Positions 11,504 to 23,308 of a DNA stretch of 64,000 bases are shown piece by piece; position 1 is the first letter of the stretch; each line of letters opens with the position of its first letter. The notes under the pieces are model-generated. The model searched no databases. It was not told where the DNA came from and saw nothing but the letters and a program-made list of their open reading frames with translations. This DNA comes from Rattus norvegicus (taxonomy: Eukaryota; Chordata; Mammalia; Rodentia; Muridae): contig NC_086023.1 of the NCBI RefSeq assembly GCF_036323735.1, forward strand, positions 10,675,001 to 10,739,000, in the 5' to 3' direction. Made by a program: the position numbers and the translations under genes.

Positions 11504-12246
11504 TGACCTCTGTTTATCTTTAAGCATCAGTGAATCTTTGTAATAGGAACAAATTCCTTTTAATAATGTCAACTAAGTCCTATAGACAAGTGTAGCAGGT
11601 CTCACCCAGTAGGCGCCATGTTGGAAGTGGGAGTTGCACGCTATCAGAGTCCCCAGATTTAATGGTAGCCAGCGCTGCTAGATCTGAGTTTCGGTGATGG
11701 GTGAAGGAGCTTCCCCACAGTTGCAGACAGTTTATATGCTACGTCATTTAACCAAAATACAAAGTGAAAATCAATCCCCAAATCTGTTATGTCACTTAGG
11801 GAAGAGTTTCTAGGAATCAAGTGTATGAGGTGTATTCTAGCTGAGAAAGGCTTCATTTTTGATTAAAGAATCAAATGTTTCAAAGCTCAGAGAAACTGCA
11901 AGGTTGGCGGAGTCTGGACGAGGAGGACTTCAAACTCTGGACCTGACAGGGCGACTTGGAAAACCTGCCTTACGCAGAAACCAAAGCCAGAACAAGTTCA
12001 TGAGAAACACTGCAGTTCTGCTCCTGATGAGGGAAAGGGCATCACTAAGCTGTGATCTCTGTGTGAAGGGCAATGAGTGCCCTTCCCTGCCCTCAGGCAC
12101 ACACCTGAGGTGCCTTTGTATGAGGAGTTTGACACACAAACTATATATGTGATCTCTCCTGCTTCATGCCAAATATGTATGTCTTGCATGTGAGCCTTTT
12201 ATCTTTTATGTAAGATACATCTTCCTTGTACTATATGCAGCTCATA

Positions 12247-12248
<2 letters not shown>
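11504..12248. other. Unassigned sequence
   Basis: No gene or repeat is recognised. Overlapping plus- and minus-strand frames near 11859-12189 are mutual shadows without recognisable motifs. Confidence 0.4.

Positions 12249-12286
<38 letters not shown>
12249..12286. repeat. (GT)19 microsatellite beside a SINE remnant
   Basis: This is a perfect GT tract of 38 bases. The next 60 bases contain GAGTGGAATCCAGG and CTGAGCCGCATCTC, which look like the remnant of a B3/B4-type SINE in the minus orientation, so the tract probably grew from that SINE's tail. Confidence 0.95.
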
Positions 12287-12287
<1 letters not shown>

Positions 12288-12359
12288 GCTGAGAGTGGAA
12301 TCCAGGTTTCATATGTACCATATAGGTGCTCCCCTCTGAGCCGCATCTCTCTTTTTTCT

Positions 12360-12850
12360 TCTTATATTGTTATATTGGCACAATTATAATATACTTATAC
12401 TTGTGTCTATGGGGGGCCAAATGACATTGTGAGTCATTGATACAATGTAGAATTATTAAATCAAAATAGTGAGGACATTCATCACCTAACAATCTTACCT
12501 GCTTCATGGTAAGAAAACAAGCTTTATTCTTGACAACTTTGAAATATATATTTGAATATATGCTTAGTAGCTGTATCCATCGTATTGTACAGTTCTCCAA
12601 AACCCAAACCGTAGGCATCCCTAGGGGTTTGGTCCTCTGAGCCCATCGTCTTCCTTTCTCGCCATCCTTGGCTTCTGGAAGCACTGTTCACTGTGTGTCC
12701 TAGGTCCCATTGTTTCTGTTTCTGTGTGTAGGTGAGATCAGATAGCATTTCTACTTCTATGGTGGGCTTATTTCACTTAGCTTAGCCCAGGCTGCATGTA
12801 CAGCAGAATGCATACTATGCATACATTTAGTCCACTGTCTTTTATGTCAA
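12360..12850 (-). mobile_element. Ancient L1 3' end remnant, minus strand
   Basis: Plus-strand motifs such as TTCATCACCTAACAATCTTA and GGGCTTATTTCACTTAGC are complements of the 3' untranslated region and terminal ORF2 region of old mammalian L1 elements. The copy is heavily diverged and carries no usable open frame. Confidence 0.65.
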
Positions 12851-14673
12851 TTATCTACCACAGCTGGGGCTGCAGCAAGAGTGAAGGTGCAGACTCTTCT
12901 TAAAAACGTACTGACTCTGTGTCTGAGTGCTTTGCCTGCCGGTGAATCTGCATCATATGCTAGCCTGGTGCTCTCAGAGGCCAGAGGAGGGGTTAGGGAT
13001 TGAAGGCCCCCAGGGATTGAAGTTTATGGGTGGTTGTAAGCCACCTTGTGCCTGGTGGGAACTGTTCCTGGGTTCTCTAGAAGAACAGCCCGTATTCTTA
13101 TCCACGGAACCAGCTCTCCTCCCCCTGTTGATATCTCTTGACAAGAAGATTGCTGATCGTTGGTAACTAACCAGTGTTGGGTGGCTGGGTCTGGAGAGTG
13201 TTTGCAGGTACTGTCTGATGCTGTGTTGGAAGGTGTCTAGGTCCTTGTGCTCAGTTGTTTGCCGAGACACACCCAGCTTGGTAAAAATGTGTGTGTATAA
13301 AAGAGCCCATTAAACAACCCCGAGTCCTTGTAAACCAAGTTCAGTCTCCAACAGAAAGAAGAATCTTCTTTAACCTTAGGTGTTTCGACTTGGAGAGGAC
13401 ACTAGGCTGGCATGTAGAGTTTTCCAAGAGTAGGCCTGTCCTTGAAGCCGGGGGAAGGTGCTGTCTTGCCGGTGGGTGACACTCCGTGGGAAGGGCTCAC
13501 ACTGCTAGCCAGAGCAGGTGCTTTCTGAAGACCTTTCAACAAGTTACAGTTCCGAGCCTCTCTGGTTTGGAGCAGCACAATATTCCCCCCAGGTAGAGAG
13601 GAGTTTCAGCAGCCAGGGTGGGGCCTGCTGCAGTCAGTCCAAGGCTGCTCATCCTTATGCCAGCCCTGGGCTTTGGTTGAGGCTTGTGACAAGGTGGTGG
13701 GCTAACCCAGAACAGTTCCGAGTCACTTTCCAGTGACCTCCTGTGCATGGTTTTAGATCGTTTGTTCGGTCTTTTAGGTGTGTGCTCACGGCTTTCTCCT
13801 CCTTTACTCCTTCCTTTCCCAGGTTCACACAGACATGAAGGCAGGGAGGAAAGCCCAGGAGGGCTTTGTGCTTGTTTACAATTTCAGTTCTGTAGGCAAC
13901 TTCCTTAAAATCTCTCACATATATATCCAAGCTAATTAGACATATAGAACCATTAGATCAACTCACTTTCCCAACAGTTCTCATGTTATTTTGGTGTGAA
14001 ATGTAATTGTTAATAATGTTCCTAATTCAGTGTGGGCGTTGAGGAACCTACTCACAGTGGCCCCTGCTCACTCGTACCCAGTGCTTAGTGCGTTTTCTCC
14101 CAGCCAGGAGAGGTTCGCTTTGGTTTGTAGGTGCTTTCCTTGGGGATGCCGCTCCAAGCTGGATTCCACTTTGCTTTTGCCACCTTCGCTTTCCCTGAGA
14201 GGTGTTAGATGCGCAGACAGAGGGTAAGCTGACCCTGAAGAGACTGGGCACACTGCTCCTGATCAGTGTGCAGGCCCCCCTGTTACTCGGGGATTGCTTG
14301 GTACAGATCTGCAGAGGCGTTTGTCACCCGTTTCTCTTGGGGTCTGTTAGAGCGCGAGCCTTGGACAGCTCCACCTTTTCCGTGAGAACTTCAGAGGTGA
14401 TTTTGGTTCTTACTTCCTCCGAGTTCAGACCTGGATTATTCACTCTAAACCAGCGTCCTGCTGCTAAGCTCGAGTGCAGTCCTCCACAGCACACTGACCT
14501 CCTGACCTCCCCATATATACTTGTCTGCGGCGGGCTTCAGCTGTGCAGGTACTTGGAAAGACTCAGGTTGTCACGGTGAGTTAGGGCATGCCACTGTCAC
14601 TCTGGAAGGCTCTGCCTTTGACCTGTAGGAGAAGGCAAGTAGGAACTGCTTCTGCTCTCAGAGGTCGACTGGT
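12851..14673. other. Unassigned sequence, no gene seen
   Basis: The region is somewhat richer in G+C than its neighbours. Several overlapping open frames of 60 to 125 codons lie on both strands (for example plus-strand 14202-14579), but none shows a domain or motif I recognise and no splice framework is evident. Confidence 0.4.
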
Positions 14674-14850
14674 GGGCTGGCGAGATGGCTCCCTGGTTCA
14701 GCTCAGCGTGCTTACTACCGCAGAGAAGAGGGCGCATTCCTAGCACCCTGGTGGCAGCTCATGATGGCCTACAGTTCGGGTAGGCTCTTCTGACCTTGCA
14801 TGAAGGTGGTGTACGCACACGCACGCACACCCACACGTGCACACAAATTT
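14674..14850 (+). mobile_element. B2/B3-class SINE, plus strand
   Basis: The head GGCTGGCGAGATGGCTCCC is B2-like, and the body includes a diverged CATTCCTAGCACCCTGGTGG. The tail is a CA-rich tract (ACGCACACGCACGCACACC) instead of the AATAAA-type tail of young B2, as in many B3/B4 copies. Confidence 0.75.
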
Positions 14851-14904
14851 TCTGAAGCACATTATTTATTACACCTTTGAGAAAGCTAGCGATTTTCTCC
14901 CTTT

Positions 14905-14992
14905 GCTTTTTTGAGACGAGGTTTCTCTCTTTGTGGCCCTCACTGTTTTGGAACTGGATCTAGCCTGTCACCGCCTCCCCAGTGCCGGGACA
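14905..14992 (-). mobile_element. B1 SINE fragment, minus strand
   Basis: The motif TTTTTTGAGACGAGGTTTCTC is the complement of the B1 3' end, followed by a diverged TTTTGGAACTGGATCTAGCC and CGCCTCCCCAGTGCCGGGAC. The 5' part of the element is absent. Confidence 0.75.
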
Positions 14993-15196
14993 CTTTTTTT
15001 TTTTTTTTTAAAGTCACTCACCTATTGATGAAAAACAGTTTCAGACTCATTAAATATTTTCACCATTTGGCATCTTTTAATTACATTTTGCATTTTGTAG
15101 TGGGTGCTGTTGTGTGTCCTGTTCCCGTAATGTTAGAGCCGTGTTCCTGGAAATGCGCTGACAGTGAAGGGATGTCTCTCCCTCCCTCCCCATACC

Positions 15197-15242
15197 GTGT
15201 GTGCGTGTGCGTGCGCGCGCGTGTGCACACGTGTGCGCGTGT
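15197..15242. repeat. Alternating purine-pyrimidine GT/GC/AC tract
   Basis: The tract mixes TG, CG and CA dinucleotides (for example GTGCGTGCGCGCGCGTGTGC) with almost unbroken purine-pyrimidine alternation. Such composition favours left-handed Z-DNA. It is unusually CpG-rich for this CpG-poor window. Confidence 0.9.
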
Positions 15243-16636
15243 TCCAGTGACAGTATGCAGAGTGCAGTCTTATTTATTGGACATTCAGACGTGCCTTTTT
15301 GAAGCTGTGAACTTTGAGTAGTTTCTTCATTTCGTGTGATTTGACAAACGAAGCCTTGGTTACATCCGTCTCAAGTGGCTCTGGATTTGTGCCATCGCCC
15401 GCCCACAGAGCAGTGACTTTATAGAAGTTCTTCCCCGCCAGGAAATAGGGTGACTGTGCCTTGGTCCTCTGTGCTGTGTGTGCCTACTCTGTGCTGTCCT
15501 TCCTGGAGTCAGGGTACTGAGCTTTGTTGAAATGGGACTGCTATTTCCTTGGGGAGAACACTGTTGCTGTTGAAATGTACATTGTATTTCCACATTTGTG
15601 GTCTGTTGGGAGAGTCACTCTCTCAATTCTAAGTCAGATGTGATGGGGCAGGGTGGGAGACTTAAACGTGTTTGAGGACTAAGAAGTTGTAGAGCGTCTA
15701 ACATCTTTTAGCCAGCCCAGACTGCTGCTGCTCTAAACACGTTTGTATCTTTAGAAACAAATACGTAACTATTTCCTTATAGCCTGTTCTCCTTTAAAAG
15801 CAGAACTTTGTGTATTGCATAAACCTTCATACACATCTATATACATATATGTATAAATGAAGAGGAGGTTTGAGACTAGCACCCCCAATCTCCTGTTGTC
15901 TCCACAGTTCTTTCAGCCCCCCCGCCCCCCCCACGTCCCCCGAGGCCTTGCCATGCCTCTGTCCTGAAGTGGTGAAGACAGTCCTGAAGAAAACGTGCAG
16001 TAGTGAGCTGCTTTTTATTTCAAAAGCTGTTGAAGGATTTTGGGACTTGCCAACCACTATGAGTTGGAAATGTGTTTGTTTTGTCCCGGGAGCTCAGAGT
16101 TGTCTAAAAGAAGGGTTAGAAATGTCTGGTTTCTTTGGGAATTGTGTTATAATTTGAATTAGTTAATTAGCCTTTCCTCTGAGTTTTCTCTTTTTATAAA
16201 TAGTGCAAACCCCATATTTGTCAGGAATTCCGGGCACCAGTTAGCCAGCGTGTGGATGCTGGCTCCAGGTACAGGCAGGGCACCATGGAAGCTGGAGATG
16301 GCCTTCAGTATTACTTCCCTGATGTTACATCCCCTTACCTTCTGCTCGGTTCCTCGCATGGGTTTTGGAGTTTAGTGTAGCAACACGAGCTATCTCAGTA
16401 CCTTTGCAACCACAAAGAATGTTACTGTCATTTGTGGTTGTTTCCGACCGCAAGGTATGATGCTGGTTATCAACCTTTTAGGTGTAGCAAGAAGCATACG
16501 GTATTAAAGGTTAAAATGGCAAGATTGTGATAAAGGCGAAATTGTAGTAAAGTTACATGTTTTTTTAATAAAATCTAAAGATGAGTGTATAAACCAATCA
16601 TTGTGGCGTCTGTCACCCACCCATCTAGGTGGTAGG
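15243..16636. other. Unassigned sequence
   Basis: No gene or young repeat is recognised. A C-rich run lies at about 15917-15943. Confidence 0.4.
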
Positions 16637-16732
16637 GGTAAAGTGTGTCTGTGTAGCCCAGACTGGAGATCACTCGCTTCTGTCACTTAGAGTGCTGCTG
16701 GAATCAAGGGCTTGTACCACCACAGCCTACGA
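16637..16732 (-). mobile_element. B1 SINE remnant, minus strand
   Basis: The motif GTCTGTGTAGCCCAGACTGGAG and the later AATCAAGGGCTTGTACCACC match the complement of B1 in the correct order. The element is old. Confidence 0.65.
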
Positions 16733-17085
16733 TTCTGATTTGTTATTTTAGAAATAAAACGTCTTTTAAAATGAATGAAAGTGTTTGCGAGGATGCTTCA
16801 CAAGAGTGTTCTAGAGTGACAGTTGTCATTTTCAGAAGCTCTGAGTATGTGTGGAGCAGCAGCACTGATAGAGCTGCACTGCACCAGTGCCGCTGTTCCT
16901 CCATTGTTCCCTTAGCTCAGGTTCACTACAGACCCTTCCTCCCCACCAAGAGCGGCGCCAATCATTAACACTCGATAACCTAGTAACTCACTCGAGTCTT
17001 CCTGCACCAGGAATCTTGAAAATAATTTTGAGGCATAAAGGCCCCAAACTGTGTTATTTTAGGAAATGTAAAGTATAACACTGTA
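16733..17085. other. Unassigned sequence
   Basis: No gene or repeat is recognised in this spacer between two B1 copies. Confidence 0.4.
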
Positions 17086-17215
17086 CCAGACAGTGGTGAC
17101 ACAGGCCTTTCCCAGCACTCAAGTAGCAGAAGCAGATGGATCTGAGTTTTCAGGGAGCCTGGTCTACAAGGTGAATTCCAGGAAGTCCAAGGCTACAGAG
17201 AAACACTGTCTGGAA
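17086..17215 (+). mobile_element. B1 SINE, plus strand
   Basis: The order CAGTGGTGACACAGGCCTTTCCCAGCACTC, AAGCAGATGGATCTGAG, CCTGGTCTACAAGGTGAATTCC and CTACAGAGAAACACTGTCTGG follows B1 throughout. It is followed by an A-rich AACAACAAATACAACAATAA tail. Confidence 0.9.
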
Positions 17216-18028
17216 ACAACAAATACAACAATAACAACAACAGTAACAAAGCAAAGAAGATACAACACTGCAACTTCTAGAAACAATGGTGCAGTGCTTT
17301 CTTAGGACTCTAAAGTTTATTTTGTAGCTCTTCTGTGTTTGCAAGTGACTTTTAAAAGAAACTTCTGGTGAACACTAAACTAAGAGTCAGAACCCTAAGC
17401 TCTAGGCCGAGTGATTTCTTCTTCTCAGTATTTGAATCGGCGCCCAGCAGTGTCTTCACATATGCCTTTGAGCACTCACCCTGAGTGAGCCCTTGTCTCC
17501 CTTCCTTGTTCCTGAGGTCCCAGGAGTCTTACTCTCAGGTCATGTGTGTTCATGTGTGTGTCTGTGTAGCCCATGGTTAAGTGGCTTTAGTCCCATCCAG
17601 TGGCATCAGAGCTCCTATCTCTTGGCATTTGCAGGGCATAATTAAAAGCTCATGACACTTCACAGTTGTAGGCTGGGTTGAAACAGTAAGAGAGGGGTAT
17701 TGGGGTTTAGGGTGGGGCGAGAAAAATTCTGTACCTTTTAATTAAACAAAGGACAGGTGTGCCTGAAAACTAGGCTGTTGAACAGAAGGGACTGGGAGTT
17801 GAGTCTTAAAGCAAATCAGGAGCTTGAGGATCACAGTGATGTGGGGGTTCTTTTGTCATTGATGAAATTGACTTGAGATGCTCAGTGGTGTAAGTGGTCT
17901 CGGGAGCCTCCCTTGGCATCCTGCCCCTTGACAAGAGAGGCCCTTGCCCGAGTCTTCTGTTGCCGAGACTCTTGAGGCATCTCTTGCAGATGGCCGTATT
18001 CGGGGTAGGTTATCGTTTTACTAAGTCT

Positions 18029-18030
<2 letters not shown>
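17216..18030. other. Unassigned sequence
   Basis: No gene or repeat is recognised beyond the A-rich tail of the preceding B1. Confidence 0.4.
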
Positions 18031-18084
<54 letters not shown>

Positions 18085-18200
18085 ATGTACACACTGGAGC
18101 CTTGACCCTCATGTGGGAGTCAGGACTGCTGCACAGCAGTTTCTCTCCTTCCATTATGGCCCAGGAATCGAACTCAGGGAATAAGTCTTGGTGCCTCCCG
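18031..18200 (-). repeat. (GT)26 microsatellite joined to a B3-type SINE remnant
   Basis: A perfect GT tract of 52 bases (18031-18082) is followed by a diverged minus-strand SINE. It contains ACCCTCATGTGGGAGTCAGG and GGCCCAGGAATCGAACTCAGG, which match the complement of the B3/B2 middle. The GT tract sits where the CA-rich tail of such elements lies. Confidence 0.75.
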
Positions 18201-19260
18201 TGTTATAATGGCTGCGTTGTCTCAGCAGGTCCAGGCATTACCTGGTGTTACTCTTCATACTTGAAGGGCACTGTCTTGACTTTTGGAGTATTTTGAACAA
18301 AGTATTGATAAGCTAACATTGTGAAATTTTTCTTATATTAAAAGAAAATTGACATAGTTGCACGTATTGTGCTTTAACTGATATTCTACCCAGCCTGTGA
18401 CATGGCAAGAGTCCATCTCTTTGCAGGGGTGGGAGTGGGAGAGGGCTGTTAGGGGGAGGTGTTGAGAAAAGAAAGGAAAACAAAGAAAGAAGTGTAGAGC
18501 CCCACACTGATCCTGGAGACTGTTTACCTGATGACTGTTTTGTTCTTTCACAACATGGGATCAAGCACTTTTATTCTGTTTAAAATACTTTGCCCAATAT
18601 TGACTCTTACTTGTGTTCCCTTTGGAATCCGATGACATTAGAGGAGAGCAAAGCTACAAATAGAAGAAGTTTGGATAATTTTAGGTCCTAGAGAATAGTA
18701 TTATGAAAGGTTATATTGTCTGTGCTTTAATAAAAGAAGCGGTTAGAATTATTTTAGCCACTGGCATAGTGTGTTTGTTTAAACTGTAGCACACCTAGAC
18801 AGAAATAAAGCCCAAAGCAGTAGCTCACCGCTCGCCCTGTTCCTCTTCCATGTCCTGGAGTCGCAGCTGCAGGAAGCAGGAGAGGCCTTTAGCTGGTGTG
18901 CAATGTATCTTAACAGGGTCTTTCAACCAGACCCAGCGAGGAAGGAATAAAAGGGATTAGTTACGCATGCCGTGAATTTATAGTCTGAAATGAGAACCCA
19001 AACACTTGACCACACGAGACAGCCAACTAAAGCCTGGGTAATTCTACAGCCTGCATTGCCATACAGGACAGCCATGCAGGACAGGTAAGGCCTGGGTGAT
19101 CCTGCAGACCCTTTGTGGGACTTGGATGCTGCCTTCATTTCCTTCTCATGGAGGAACGCAGACTGGGGTGGCACTGAGTGAAGCGTTCTTCAGATTTAAG
19201 TTTCTTGTAAGTGTTGGTTGTGGACCTTTAACAGCCAAGCCCCCTCTCCAGCCCAAATTT
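18201..19260. other. Unassigned sequence
   Basis: No gene is recognised. A short B2-like motif CCAAGCCCCCTCTCCAGCCC at about 19231-19252 suggests the end of an old minus-strand SINE. Confidence 0.4.
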
Positions 19261-19545
19261 AAATGTCTTAAAGTCAGGTGTTCTGATGGAGGGACGGGGC
19301 TTTGCCTGCGGATTCTGAGGTTGAACTCAGTGGCAGTGGTGACTCCTGGTGTCAGTCCTGGGAGTGGAACTCAGGTCCTCTTCCAAAACAGAATGTCCTC
19401 TTTTTTTTTTTTTTTTTCTTTTCTTTTTTTTCGGAGCTGGGGACCGAACCCAGAGCCTTGCGCTTGCTAGGCAAGCGCTCTACCACTGAGCTAAATCCCC
19501 AACCCCCAGAATGTCCTCTTATGAGCCATCTCTCCAGCTCCAGTA
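19261..19545 (-). mobile_element. Old B2/B4-type SINE split by an ID element, minus strand
   Basis: The motifs GGGAGTGGAACTCAGGTCCTC before the ID and GAGCCATCTCTCCAGCTCC after it are the two halves of one minus-strand SINE of the B2/B4 class. Removing the ID and one copy of its direct repeat rejoins them, which dates the ID as the later insertion. Confidence 0.7.
19389..19520 (-). mobile_element. ID element with 14-bp target-site duplication, minus strand
   Basis: The ID core spans about 19430-19506: a complementary B box in GGGGACCGAACCCAGAGCC and a complementary A box in TACCACTGAGCTAAATCCCC. An oligo-T (the A tail) lies on its left. The direct repeat CAGAATGTCCTCTT flanks it at 19389-19402 and 19507-19520. 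ID elements are tRNA-Ala/BC1-derived SINEs that L1 moves in trans and that are greatly amplified in rat. Confidence 0.97.
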
Positions 19546-21465
19546 CTGAAAAAGTCAGTCATTGTAAGAAGTAGCTGGAGCTCTTGAGTTTTGGCTTTCA
19601 TGGCAGTGTGGAAGTGCTGTTCCGTTCTCTTCAGACATAGTGTTGGGGAGTTCTCCAGGCTGCTGTACCCGGGTGTGGTTATTTTGTGATCTGGGCAGCA
19701 TAGTGAGTTGTAGCCGCAGACAGCCATTGGCAGAAACAGAAGCAGCAGGCAGTACACAGTCACTGTGCTGCTAAGCTGTGTGGTGTGTAGAAGCCAGCTG
19801 TAGGGTATGTGTGGATATAGCCCCATGTAAGGCGGGGAACACCCACATATCCCCAGAGCCGGCCTGCCACTGTACTGAAATGGCAGATAGGTGATCCCTG
19901 GTCGTTGTCAGCCTCCCTTGTGCTCGGTGCCATTCTGGCTGGCTTCTCTCTCATCCTGAGAAATGTGGTTGTTCGTTTGTTTTTGTTTGTTTGGGTCTTT
20001 TAAACTTTTAAAGCCCTTACTGTAGTTATATATATTGTTCATATATACACATATAAATTTGTTAGTTTTTTTCGGTTGTGTCATTCTGTCTCACGATTCT
20101 CTGTTGGGAGCTTGGACAAGGTAGAGCACACTGAACAGCCTGGGCCTGGGGTCCCAGATTTTTGCACATGGCCTTCATGCTCCACTGCCTTGCACAACCT
20201 CAACAGAGTGCCATCAGGAGCCATAGGTAGCTCAGGACACTGACACAGGAGTCTGAGGTGAATGTGTGAAGTTCACTAAGATCTGCCCTCTGCCAAAGCT
20301 GTCCAGTTTCCTGAGCGGTCAGTTAGCCTCTTGTCTCCAGGGGAAAAGGGGTCATTGTCATCTACAGTCTCTCACAGTTCCATTCAGGGATCATGTTCTT
20401 CATGGAACAGTTGGCCTTGCCAGTGACATTGCCATAATTGCTACCTATTCAGGTGAAGGCATGCTTCAATGTGTAGGCTTAAAGATAGTTGCTGCCTTCC
20501 TTCTATGGCTTGTGGCTGCCTGCCTGTAGGACTTGCTGTTCTTGGTGGACTGGAGGGTGTTGAGCACCTTGTCAGAGGATGTTTGTCCTGTAGAGCTAGC
20601 CTCTCCTGAGGAGGCATCTGTCTGTGGAGCGAGCACCTTTACTTGATAGCCAGTGGTGCCCAGGGACTGTCATTTCATGTGCCTTTACAAATGGTCCCCA
20701 AAGCTCAGGACACTTAGAACAACTTTTTGACACTGTTTGAAAACAAGAAAATCAGTTTACAACACAAAAAAGCATGGGTCCCACCTAACAGTAACGGCAG
20801 AGCCTTGTTAGTAGATCTAGCTTTGTTGGAGGCATCATCCTCCCCGCCCCTCGCCCCCAACACATTGAAGTTCAAACTGCAGCACCTCTGCTTTATTATG
20901 TCTTAGCGCACAGCGTGAGGGCACCATTTTGGCCTTAATTTGGTGTGTCAGTAAAGTTTTTGAGAAAAGCCTACATGAGTGATGTTTTAAAACCCACATT
21001 TTATTTATTTATTTATGTCTATTTTTGTGTGTGAATAATAGGGACATTTGGCTTGTAGTAGCTTCTATGAAAAGCAACAAGTTCCGTGTGTTACTTGCGT
21101 CTTCTCATGCAGATTTGATTGTTAGCGTGACCTAGGGCACAAGGCCAGGCCACTAAAACGAGGTCCCCAAAGGGACTGAGGTGGGCCCTCCACAGGTGCT
21201 GGGGGACCGTCAGGACTCCGGCTCTGTTGCACTTTGTCAGTGCGCTTTCATTTGAGAGTGGCATGCGCCTGCACGTGCGTGTTTACAACACCTCCACATT
21301 CCTCCAGGCTCTACGTTAGTGCACGTTTGTGGTCTTCCCAATCTTGCTCGTTTTCCTTACTTAGCTTTATAGAGAACTTTGTCTCCCAGGACTTGATATC
21401 AAGGAGCGTAAAACAGCATCAATATTTAGTAAGGCTAAGATTGAAGTGACTGTTGTCACCCTGGG
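19546..21465. other. Unassigned sequence, no gene seen
   Basis: No gene or young repeat is recognised in these 1.9 kb. The minus-strand reading near 20130-20700 has short open stretches that resemble a decayed coding sequence, but I could not match it to any family. An A/T-rich run lies at about 20026-20060. Confidence 0.4.
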
Positions 21466-21600
21466 ACAGTGGTTCTCAACCTGTGGGTCTCACGATCAGC
21501 AAACACATTCCCGGTGGCCTTAGGAATTGTGGGGTCTGGGAGATGGCTCATTTGCAAAATTACAGGAAAGAAGTAGCAACAGATTTGTGGTTGAGGTTCT
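21466..21600 (+). mobile_element. URR1-like non-autonomous hAT DNA transposon remnant
   Basis: The start CAGTGGTTCTCAACCTGTGGG is the terminal inverted repeat shared by rodent URR1 and other hAT-Charlie elements. Further in, GCAAAATTACAG and GAAGTAGCAACAGAT follow the URR1 body in order. The right terminal repeat is lost or too diverged, so the copy is a fossil without transposase. Confidence 0.7.
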
Positions 21601-22359
21601 TAGACTGTCAGAAACTGTCTTCTTATGTCGTGATGCACAGGTGGACAGCCACCCCCTAGGACTCAGCAAATCCCCGCGGGTCACTTTACACCCTCATCTA
21701 CACTAGAGTATGGGACTGAGCTAACATCCAGCCTGGATATTTGGGGCATTTCTACATATTCTGCATCCTAACAGCCTCTGGTTTGGAGGAAGGGGTAAGC
21801 AAGGGGAGGTTATCCAGTGCTTTCTCTCTACACGGGTTTCAGAGTAGCTGCACTTTATTTTAAACACCTGTGCCTGATGAATTCTTTGTTTTGTCAGAGC
21901 CTTCTGCATCTTTCTTCACTGCTGTGTAGTGTGACATTGTTTTTCCTATTCTCTCTGCTTTTGTTGGCATAAGCAATTGGGCAATCTTGCTGTGATAAGT
22001 TGCAGTTCCCTGCTAGGTAGCTGCTGGCAGCTGGGTAAGGCTGCACAGCGCAAAGGATCTTTCCGGTGCTCAGCTGTGTTTTCTGAGTGGAGAAAGAAGT
22101 TGGGGAGAGACAGGGAAGCAGGAAGGCCTTCATTCTCCTGATTTAACGTGAACACCATTTACTGGCACTAACCTGTTTTTGGGAAGTATTAAAATAATTC
22201 ATGTAAAAGTCACAGCACAGCCATTGGCATCTGTTCTCAGCAAACAGTAGCCCGTTTCTTTCTGTGTGAGTGCTACAGCACTGTGTTCTTTATCTGCTTG
22301 TGCAGCGTGCGTCCGAGTGTTGCTGCGGTATAGACAGGCATGAACACATCTTTTCTTAC
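21601..22359. other. Unassigned sequence
   Basis: No gene or repeat is recognised. Overlapping minus-strand frames at 21721-22158 are unremarkable. Confidence 0.4.
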
Positions 22360-22560
22360 GCTGACTTATTCTCTTTTGGACATATTACACGGGGTTGGTG
22401 TGGCATGGATGAGCCCAGAGGACGTTATGTTATGTAGAGTAAGTCAGACACAGAACAAGTACCATATGTTCTCACTTATATTAAAAACTCATAGACCTGG
22501 CCAGTAGAACAGTGGATGACGGAAGAGACAGCTAGTGGCACAGTCAATGGGAATCAGTTT
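22360..22560 (+). mobile_element. Ancient L1 3' end remnant, plus strand
   Basis: The block ATGTAGAGTAAGTCAGACAC followed by AAGTACCATATGTTCTCACT is diagnostic of the ORF2 end and 3' untranslated start of old mammalian L1 elements. Only a few hundred bases remain and no frame is intact. Confidence 0.7.
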
Positions 22561-23099
22561 CTGTGGCACTGAGGCTGCTGTGCTCAGTCTTACACATCCC
22601 CAGGAGCTTTTAAAGAAGATCCAGAGGCTTTCAGTACAAACACATGCTAAGCGTTGGAGGACTTGGATGTGCAGTGACCCTTGTTCTCAGGACATGCCCA
22701 GTGTGCTTGTATGCATAGCATCGCTCTCCATAGCTGCAATAATGTGTGTCACGTGTGTCGTTACCTCATGCCAAGTTATAAGTAAGCAGGAAAGCAATTC
22801 CCATCAGTATGTACTTCAAATGCTAGGCCAGTCATTTCCAGATCTGTCCAGTTTACTTATACTTTCTCTTGTTAGATATTTCATCTGCACATGTTAGATT
22901 TCAAGGCTTCCTGCTCTTTTAAGCAAGATAACCACCCAGGATAGAAAAGTTGGACAGCAGTTGGCTAAGAAAGGTTGTTCCGACCAAAGATCTTAGAATT
23001 TATTGTTCCTGGATTCATTAAAAAAAAAAAACAAAAAACTCATGATGAATGGAGGAAGTGTGTCACCCACTGGGCAGCATGTGCTCTGGAGTACAAAAA
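22561..23099. other. Unassigned sequence
   Basis: No gene is recognised. The A-run at about 23020-23037 is the only low-complexity feature. A 120-codon plus frame starts at 22535 inside the L1 remnant and has no recognisable motif. Confidence 0.4.
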
Positions 23100-23308
23100 G
23101 GGTGGGGAGGAGGGGGAGGGAAAGGGAGAATGTTTTCCTCCTCACCTGCTGTGTGCTTGTGAGTGTATGTGTGTGTGTATATGTATGTGTGTGAATGTGT
23201 GTATGTGTGTGAGAGTGTGTGATTGTATGCGAGAGTGAGGTGTGTGTGTGTGAGAGTTTTATGTGTGTGTGCGTGCGTGTGTGAATTGTGTGTGAGTGAG
23301 TGTGTGTA
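23100..23308. repeat. G-rich tract followed by an imperfect TG-rich region
   Basis: At 23100-23126 there are five or more runs of three or more G separated by one to three bases, which fits a G-quadruplex motif. From about 23156 to 23308 an imperfect TG array with TATG, GAGTG and GCG interruptions follows. The interruptions show it is older than the perfect GT tracts elsewhere in the window. Confidence 0.85.

Noticed and set aside
20130..20700. Processed pseudogene on the minus strand
   Set aside because: Short readable stretches suggested a decayed coding sequence, but I could not match them to any protein family and no A tail or duplication was found.
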